In this document: in pieces, positions 15,416-21,036 of the stretch
How the letters are laid out: the number at the start of each line of letters is the position of its first letter
Position numbering within the stretch: the first letter of the stretch is position 1
Source: Chrysochromulina parva
Lineage: Eukaryota > Haptophyta > Prymnesiales > Chrysochromulinaceae
Assembly: GCA_002887195.1 (NCBI GenBank)
Contig: PJAB01000765.1
Location: forward strand, 1-21,036
Length of the DNA: 21,036 nucleotides
Direction of reading: 5' to 3'
Position numbers and translations under genes: made by a program
The notes under the pieces: model-generated
What the model was told of the DNA's origin: nothing
Databases searched by the model: none
What the model saw: only the letters and a program-made list of their open reading frames with translations

Positions 15416-18400
15416 ATGTCGTCGCCGATGTGCGGGCGGGGACCGCCACCGGCTCGAGCCGGAGCGTGCGGCGTGTGCGGCTGCGAATTCAAGAGCCGGA
15501 ACGCTCTCTTCGAGCATCTGAAGACATCGTGCTTGCCCGCGGTCGCCACGCTCACCGTGCCCTCCGATCAGCTGGCCGAAAAGCCAAGACTCTCGCTGCT
15601 GGTTGGGTTCGTCGGGGACACCTGGTACGGCACCAAGATGAATGGGCCGACTTGCGAGATCGTTCGGCCTTCGGTCGCCGCCGCGGTGCTGGCCGCTGCG
15701 CAGCGCGCGTGGGGCCCGATCGTGACTGCAGCCAATGCCGAGGCGGTTCGGACCGAACGGGGTGCCAGTGCCGCTGCCAACGTGGTGCTGCTCACGATGC
15801 TGCGCGGCGACGCCGGGGCTAGCAGCGAGACCGACGCCGACAAGCTGCGCCGTGAGCTGCCACCGTCGATCACGCTCCTCGCCGGGCCGCGCCTCGCGCC
15901 ACCAGCCAAGCAAGGAGAGGAGCTGTTCAAGCTCGTGCGCTTGCAGGTGTACACATGTGCGGTGCCGTACTCGGCGCTGCTGCCAGGGCCGGCATCGCTC
16001 GAGCAGCAGCAGGAGGAGCAGCAGTACGAGCAGCCGCAGCAGCCCCAGGCACTCCTGGGATCGCTCCCTAATTTGGGATCGCTCGGCTCGTGCGTGTGGC
16101 TCGCCGGGCTGCCGCTCGGCAGCGCCGCGTCCGACGTGCGCCAGCTGCTGCAAGCCGTTGGCGTGGAGCGGTACGTGAAGGACGTGGTGTTCAAGGGCGA
16201 CTCGAGGCTCGAAGGTGGCGACGCCGTCTTGGGCGCAACGGCTGAGGGCGCCGTCTTGGGCGCGGCGGCTGAGGGCGTGGACGGTGGCAACGGCCCACAC
16301 GCGGGCGTCGTCTTGGGCGCAGGCCACACGACGGCGATGCTCATGCTCGTCGCGCCGCCCGCCGCGCCCAAGACGGCGCCGGGCGCGCCGCCCGCCGCGC
16401 TCGCGAGCGAAGTGCCCGAGACGGCGCCGTGCGCGGCGGTGCTTGGGGCGCTCGATGGATACACGTGGCGCGGAGCCACGTTGATTGCCCTCGATGGCGC
16501 CGAGTCCGAGGCCAAGCAAGCGGTCCATGCGCGCATCTCGAGCGTGCTCGCGCGCCTCGCAGCGGCCAAATGCTTCCACAACTTTATCCAGACCAAAGGG
16601 GGGGTGAGCGCGAGCAGCGCGGCGCGTCGGCTGCAGGTGAGTCTCGTCAATTGCCTCTGATGGCCACTGATTGCCTCTGATTGCCTATGATTGCACTCTG
16701 ATGGCCTCTCTCGGCTGTGGCGCGTCGGCTGCAGGTGAGCACCGCCGACATCAAGGAGGACCTGCGCGCCCAGCACGGCGCGCGTCCCGAGGGCGCGTGG
16801 CGGACGGGAGATTGGGTCCAGATACACCTTGGCGCGCGCGAGTTTGGGGCGCAACAGCTGCGGCGGATTACAGGGGTGCTCGTGGCGCTCGTGCGCGGTG
16901 TCGAGGGGGACGAGTACCTACAACGATGCTTCGATCCGAGGCAGCAGGTGGCTACGCCGCTCGCGCCTTCCGAATCCCAACGGCTCGTCTCCTTCAGCTT
17001 CGAGAGGGACGTCGCCGAGGACTACCTCCCACTCCCACTCCCACTCCCACTCCCACGGGCGCCGTCGTGGGCGCCCACGACTGCGTCGTCACCAGCGCCG
17101 TCGTCATCAGCGCCGTCGTGGGCGCCCACTACGGCGGCGTCGCCAGCGCCGCGTCCGCCCCTGATGCCGGCGCCGCCCGAGACGACGCGCGCGGCTTGGT
17201 ACTGGCCGCATGCCGAGGTGGGCTGCATGCTGATTGCCTCCCTCATCATGTGTGGCCGCATGCCGAGGCGGGCTACTCCCTCCTCGAGCATCGAGCCTCA
17301 GGATGGCCTCTGATTGCATCTCCGATGGCATGCTGATTGCCTCCCTCATCACAGGTGGGCTGCTCCCTCCTCGAGGGCGCCGACGCCGCCAGCAAGCCTG
17401 CCGCCAAGCAGGCCCCCAACCCGGGCCTCGTGCGCGCGGGCAAGGCGTACTTTTTGGCCAAGGCCCGAGGGACGAGCAAGAATGCGCCTCTGGTGAGCAG
17501 CTCGACGCCCTCTGCCCCCTGCCTTGCATGCAAGTGCCCACCACGGCGCGCCCGCCCTCTTTCCCCACAGGTGAGCAGCTCGGACGCCCTCAGCGACCAA
17601 CACGACGCTCGACGGCGGCACGACGAGCTCGTGGCGCGCGTGTGCGCGCGGATCACGCGCCCGGACGGCGCGGCGGCGGCGGCATGGGCCGAGTTCGTCG
17701 CGTCGCTGCAGGCGGGCGATGCGACGCGCTCGATGGACGATGCTCGGCTGCGCGCCGCGGCGGCACGTGGGGACTTGCGGCTCATCCTGGAATGCATCAG
17801 CAAGCGGTCTGCTCGGCTGGATGGGCAAGACGAATACGGGCGCACCGCCCTCTTTCTAGCCGCCGAGCATGGGCATGCCGAGGCCGCGCGCGAGCTGCTG
17901 GCCCTTGGAGCGCGCGCCACGCTCACGGCCAACGGCGGCTGGCTACCGGCAGCGGCCGCGGCGGCGGCGGGGCACGCGGAACTGGCCGCGAGCCTGCACG
18001 CTGCATGCGAGGCGACGGAGCATAGGTCGTTTGCCCAGTTGCAGCCGCTGCTGCGGAAGGCGTTGCTGGCGCACAAGGCAGCGGCTCGGCGCCCGGGCGC
18101 GAGCGATGGCGAGATGCTCGAGGTCCCGACTGGCCACGTGCCCACCGTGACGACCCTCCTGCCTGCTTCGCTCGCGCCGCACCCCGGCGCGGGAACGCTC
18201 GTGCTCGAGACGGCGCTGCCTCCCGCGTGCCTCGATGCGATCGTGCAGCTCTGGCGCGCGCTGCCCGTCGCCCCAAAGGACAAGCCGTCGCCCATCGACC
18301 GCAGCTACTATGCGGACGTGGACGGCTGGCTCTGTGCGGCGCTCGACACGGCGCTCGTGGCCGTTGGCCTCATGCCCGAGCCGGTAGCGCTCGACACGGC

Positions 18401-19913
18401 GCTCGCGGCCGTTGGCCTCATGCCCGAGCCGGCAGCAGCGAGCGACGACGGTGCGCGAGCCGCCGACGGCGTGCATCATGACGTGCTGCAAGCCCATGGA
18501 CGCGGCGGCAGTGGTGATGATGGCGGCAGTGGTGATGATGGCGACAGTAGTGATGATGGCGCGGGTCCTGCCGCCGCTGCGGCTGGCAAGGCCGCCGCTC
18601 GACTGATGCCACTGACGGAGCTCGACACGGCGCTCGAGTTGAAGCACCAGCAGCTCGACACGGCGCTCGACACGGCGCTCGAGTTGAAGCACCAGCAGCC
18701 GCCTGCGCCATCGGCACCCCCGCCTCGCCGGCCATCCCCGCCAGACTACCGGCCGTGCGGACTCGCTGCCAAGTATGGAGAGCTCGGCCGGCTCACTGCC
18801 CTGGCCTCTAATTGCCTCTGATGGCATCTGATTGCCTCCCTCATTAGGTATGGAGAGCTCGGCCGGCTGCAGCAGCTTCGTCTCGAAGGGGCGCCTTGGA
18901 ACGAGGAGGTGGGGCAGGCGGCGGCATGGGCGGGGCACCTGCCCCTGCTCAGGTGGGCCCATCGGAACGGGTGCCCGTGGGATTGGAGCGTCGTCGTGGG
19001 CGCCGCCACTCTCGGTGGTCGCCCCGAAGTGCTCCGATGGGCGGCTGAGGAGGAGGCGCGGGAGTGCGAGCGCCGTAGCGGGCACCTGCCGAGCTTCATC
19101 GAGAGCGATTGTCGCACCCGCGCGGAGTACCAAGCATGGGTGGCGAGCATGCAGGCAGGAATGTCACCATCGGCATCACCGGCACCGGCATCATCACCAT
19201 CACCGGCACCGGCACAGGCACCGTCCAGCGCTCCCAGCGTGCCAGTCCGCAAGCCCGCCATCGACGACGATGCCACGACGATGTGCGCGCTCTACGAGGG
19301 CCAGCCTGCGTGCTCTGCCGCGCCGCGCCGCTACGGCACGCTGCCCCTGATGCGCTTCCTCCACTACCCGTCACCGGGCGGCTCGCTACCTGCCCATGTG
19401 GACCTGCCGAGGGTGTTAATACCCGAGGGTGGTGTGAATACCCATCCGGACCAGCCGCGGCAAGTCGAAGGGGGTGTGAATACCCAGGGGGTGCGCACGA
19501 CGCACAGCTTCCTGCTCTACCTGACCGACTGCGAGTACGGTGGCGAGACGCTCCTCCTCGAGGCCAAGCCGGGCGACGCCAAGCTCGCAGCCGCGGGTGG
19601 CGTGGCCCCCGAAGAGCGCCCTCTGATGACCTCTGATTACCTCCGATGGCCTCTGATGACTGCTTGAGTGCATCCCTCATCAGGTGGCGTGGCCCCCGGG
19701 GAGCGCCACGTGCTTGCGCGCTCGGCGCCGCGGCGCGGCAAGCTCCTGATCATGCCGCATGCGTGCCCGCACAGCGCCGCACCGGTGGTCTCGGCGCCCA
19801 AGCTGCTCATCCGGGGCGAGATGCTCCTGCCGACCGCGCCGCCCTTGCGGGAGGACGTGCCCAAGAGCAAGGGCGCTCGCAAGATGTACCCAGCGCTCGA
19901 CATCCATCGGTGA
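15416..19913 (+). CDS. Six-exon fusion: C2HC zinc finger - TruA/Pus1 pseudouridine synthase (RRM insert) - ankyrin - 2OG-Fe(II) oxygenase
   Basis: Exons 15416-16636, 16735-17217, 17355-17492, 17571-18772, 18848-19596 and 19684-19913 join to 1340 codons plus stop, all introns GT-AG. Residues 18-39: C2HC zinc finger (Cys18, Cys21, His34, Cys39). Residues about 58-500: TruA/Pus1-type pseudouridine synthase, with LLVGFVGDTWYGTKMNG, RTERGASAAANVV, KCFHNFIQTKGG (385-396), GAREFGAQQLRRITGVLVALVRG and TPLAPSE. The catalytic Asp position is Glu114. An RRM-like segment (about 225-345, CVWLAGLP to GYTWRGATLIALDG) interrupts it. Residues about 670-760: ankyrin repeats. A 2OG-Fe(II)/P4H-like domain starts near 815 (LVLETALPPACLDAIVQLWRAL), is interrupted by repeats and an ankyrin-like stretch (about 1015-1085), and resumes near 1182 with His1198-x-Asp1200, THSFLLYLTDCEYGGETLLLE, His1294 and Arg1308 as iron and 2OG ligands. 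The role is likely RNA modification coupled to hydroxylation; the substrate is unknown. Two separate genes split at intron 2 is the alternative. Confidence 0.8.
16637..16734 (+). mobile_element. Intron 1, introner-like (98 bp, phase 0)
   Basis: The intron starts GTGAGT and ends CTGCAG. A 21-bp exact direct repeat (starting GGCGCGTCGG) spans the 5' splice site at 16621-16641 and the 3' splice site at 16719-16739, so both splice sites come from the duplicated target. The interior is a 10-bp degenerate array, TTGCCTCTGA / TGGCCACTGA / TTGCCTCTGA / TTGCCTATGA, with CTGA branch-point-like motifs. Without splicing the pseudouridine synthase stops at 16658-16660, before its conserved C-terminal motifs. 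Confidence 0.85.
17218..17354 (+). mobile_element. Intron 2, two nested introner-like insertions (137 bp, phase 0)
   Basis: The intron starts GTGGGC and ends CATCACAG. The flanking exon blocks A (17203-17217, TGGCCGCATGCCGAG) and B (17355-17375) recur fused inside the intron as A' at 17253-17267 (identical) and B' at 17268-17288 (two mismatches). So A-B was once continuous coding DNA and two insertions split it. The inserts share 24 identical bases (17225-17248 and 17328-17351), including ATTGCCTCCCTCATCA. Unspliced, the frame ends at 17311-17313. Confidence 0.8.
17493..17570 (+). other. Intron 3 (78 bp, phase 0), unrelated interior
   Basis: The intron starts GTGAGC and ends TTTCCCCACAG with a clear polypyrimidine tract. 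The first 20 bases (17493-17512) repeat as the first 21 bases of the next exon (17571-17591) with one base missing in the intronic copy. The interior lacks the 10-bp units of the other introns. It is a multiple of three with no stop, so retention would insert 26 residues; it may be alternatively spliced or exonic. Confidence 0.65.
18339..18434 (+). repeat. Tandem 48-bp coding duplication (LDTALxAVGLMPEPxA)
   Basis: Units 18339-18386 and 18387-18434 are nearly identical and encode 16 residues each. The core CTCGACACGGCGCTCG also recurs three times downstream (from 18621, 18654 and 18666), within a 33-bp duplication (18621-18653 and 18666-18698) encoding LDTALELKHQQ. All lie within the insert that splits the 2OG-oxygenase domain. 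Confidence 0.95.
18504..18557 (+). repeat. Three 18-bp units encoding Gly/Ser/Asp repeats
   Basis: Three consecutive copies of about GGCGGCAGTGGTGATGAT encode GGSGDD, GGSGDD and GDSSDD. This is an acidic flexible linker in the oxygenase insert. Confidence 0.95.
18773..18847 (+). mobile_element. Intron 4, introner-like (75 bp, phase 2)
   Basis: The intron starts GTATGG and ends CCTCATTAG. Its first 21 bases (18773-18793) are repeated exactly as the first 21 bases of the next exon (18848-18868). The 5' GT therefore comes from the duplicated target and the 3' AG from the inserted element. The element contains ATTGCCTCTGATGGCATCTG and the family tail ATTGCCTCCCTCATTAG. Unspliced, the frame stops at 18819-18821. 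Confidence 0.88.
19411..19485 (+). repeat. Three copies of GGTGTKAATACCC in an oxygenase loop
   Basis: Copies begin near 19411, 19430 and 19472. They encode a poorly conserved loop (two GGVNT motifs) between the His-x-Asp iron-binding strand and the THSFLLYLTD strand. Each copy has GGGT/ACCC-type ends that could pair as a small hairpin. Confidence 0.8.
19597..19683 (+). mobile_element. Intron 5, introner-like (87 bp, phase 1)
   Basis: The intron starts GTGGCG and ends CATCCCTCATCAG. The first 24 bases (19597-19620) recur at the start of the next exon (19684-19707) with two mismatches. The interior reads CTCTGATGACCTCTGATTA and further 10-bp-like units with several CTGAT/CTGAC branch-point-like motifs. 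Splicing is needed to reach the second iron-binding His of the oxygenase; unspliced, the frame stops at 19665-19667. Confidence 0.88.
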
Positions 19914-20690
19914 AGAGACGACGGCTCCGACCCCAATCTGCATTCCCCTCCCCGGGGGGTCTCTTCTCGCGCACCGGTGACCGTGACCCCATGTCCGCTT
20001 TTCAATGAGAGACGATCTCCGCGTCCGATAGAAGTCCGAAGCGTAGGGGTCGGTTTCTGTGTGAGATTCGTCATCTGTGCACTGTGGCGTGTGGGCCTCA
20101 ACCGAACAGCGTCGCCGGCGCGATTCCCACCTGCGCGGTGTTGGGTCCTCAGGCGCCGCGCACCTCGGGCTCGGCTCTCTCGGACGAGCGGCAGCCCGCC
20201 CCCAGGCGTCCGGCGATGTCGGGCCTCCGCCGCGTCGGGCTCGAGCGCCGGTCCGAAGGCAGGACCCCGCGATGCCCCTTGCCCGCCAAGCGCCATATCG
20301 ACACTTCGACAGGTGCGCGGCCTAGGCGCGCGCGCAAATCGCTAATCGGCACTCGTGTGGCCTGCCATTCCACCCCGAAGCGCCAAAAAGAGGCAGGTGC
20401 CGCGGGGGTACCCACAGCGAGCAATACTGCGAGGGTGGCCGGCCTTCGGAGCCGGAAAGTCAGGGCGCGTCAGCGTGCGCGCCGTAGAGCGCGCAGTTCA
20501 CAGCCGCCGTTTTGGATAGATTCCGAGTAGGCGGCCGAGTATTAAGGTAGTCCGCTCGCACTCATCAGTGTAATCTTCGAAATTACGGCCCAACATGAAC
20601 CACTGACTGCCAAGGGGGACGGGCGGGGGACGGGGCGGGCGGGGACTATATGGACTCATATACAACACAGATAATCAAGCCATCATTAAG
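19914..20690. other. Long non-coding stretch downstream of the fusion gene
   Basis: This holds the 3' UTR of the fusion gene and about 700 bp in which I see no convincing gene. The open frames are Arg/Pro/Ser-rich, lack recognisable domains and mostly lack ATG starts. From about 20525 composition becomes more AT-rich, interrupted by a G-rich tract. No tRNA, snRNA or canonical poly(A) hexamer is seen. Confidence 0.55.
20614..20644 (+). other. G-quadruplex-prone tract
   Basis: Six runs of three to five G separated by one or two bases fit the intramolecular G-quadruplex pattern on the + strand. TATATGG and CATATACAAC follow immediately. It could be a promoter or boundary element, but nothing in the sequence proves a role. 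Confidence 0.6.
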
Positions 20691-21036
20691 TCACTGTCGC
20701 CACTCAGACGTCACATTGCGACCCGGTGCTGCGGCATCTGGGAACAGCACAGGGGCAACGGTGTCGCACCCGAAGGCATCTGCGCGGCTTGCCGCGCACG
20801 GAGCATCCGCCGCAGCCAGCTGGTGGGCTGAGGCGCCGCATTCTCGGGGCAGTGGGCTCAACGCGTCGGCGATCAGCTCGTCACAGAACCGGATGTGGCT
20901 GCAGCACGTCCGCCCGCAGCGCACGACGCGCAGGACAGCAGATGGCTCCAGGACAGCGCAGATAGCGTCGCATGGGCGGCTCACGGCATGCCGGAGTCGC
21001 CTCGTGAGATATCCCGACCGGGCTGATGATCGGAGA
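20691..21036 (-). CDS. Possible 3' end of a gene entering from the right (low confidence)
   Basis: On the minus strand one frame is open from the right edge for about 114 codons to a TGA at 20691-20693, with no ATG inside the window. The product is Cys-rich (CDAICAV, CGRTCCSHIRFC, then LPREC) but matches no domain I recognise. Third-position GC is high but lower than in the clear genes. It may be a terminal exon or chance. Confidence 0.25.
   Translation of the reverse strand, partial: LRSSARSGYLTRRLRHAVSRPCDAICAVLEPSAVLRVVRCGRTCCSHIRFCDELIADALSPLPRECGASAHQLAAADAPCAASRADAFGCDTVAPVLFPDAAAPGRNVTSEWRQ

Noticed and set aside
17570..18821. Ankyrin/oxygenase part considered as an independent downstream gene
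   Set aside because: Not excluded, but disfavoured: reading phase is kept across introns 2 and 3, no spacer or promoter is visible, and intron 2 contains a copy of the uninterrupted exon junction.
19637..20530. Several 120-220-codon open frames on both strands downstream of the fusion gene
   Set aside because: They overlap the oxygenase exon or each other, are Arg/Pro/Ser-rich, mostly lack an ATG start and show no domain; expected by chance at this GC content.
1..21013. GATATC at position 1 and again at 21008, suggesting window-end repeats or a cloned fragment
   Set aside because: A six-base palindrome twice in 21 kb is unremarkable, and the second copy is not at the end.

Overview
This is GC-rich eukaryotic nuclear DNA, most likely from a photosynthetic protist with a complex red-lineage plastid (haptophyte or stramenopile such as a pelagophyte; the sequence does not decide between them). 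The evidence is as follows. One gene encodes an HCF173-like plastid protein whose N-terminus is a signal peptide ending in an 'ASF' (ASAFAP-type) motif followed by a transit-peptide-like stretch. There is a SUMO protease, a SET-domain methyltransferase and an animal-PDE1-like phosphodiesterase. One gene has GT-AG introns. There are no bacterial operons, ribosome binding sites or rRNA/tRNA genes that I can see.

Layout, left to right: (1) a SENP/Ulp SUMO protease (+), whose frame is open to the left edge; (2) an LSMT/SETD3-type SET protein (+); (3) a PDZ-C2 protein (-); (4) a disordered repeat protein (+); (5) an HCF173-like SDR/CIA30 plastid protein (-); (6) a voltage-sensor domain fused to a cyclic-nucleotide phosphodiesterase (+); (7) a six-bladed NHL propeller with a C-terminal coiled coil (-); (8) a six-exon gene (+) for a 1340-residue protein that joins a C2HC zinc finger, a TruA/Pus1-type pseudouridine synthase interrupted by an RRM-like segment, ankyrin repeats and a 2OG-Fe(II) oxygenase. 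The last 1.1 kb holds no convincing complete gene, but has a G-quadruplex-prone tract and a frame open to the right edge. Genes 3/4, 5/6 and 7/8 are head-to-head pairs with 182, 319 and 177 bp between start codons, so shared promoters are plausible. The other junctions, 2/3, 4/5 and 6/7, are convergent.

The most interesting signal is in gene 8. The seven other genes read as single uninterrupted frames, while gene 8 has five short introns, each bounded by a direct repeat of about 20-24 bp. Four of them are built from a degenerate 10-bp unit (about TKGCCTCTGA), and three of those end in a common tail close to TGCCTCCCTCATCAG. This is the signature of introner-like elements inserting with target duplication, using splice sites supplied partly by the duplicated target. 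One intron records two nested insertions and still contains a copy of the uninterrupted ancestral exon junction. The products of the window do not form one obvious pathway. Genes 1, 2 and 8 concern protein or RNA modification, gene 5 plastid gene expression, and gene 6 second-messenger signalling.
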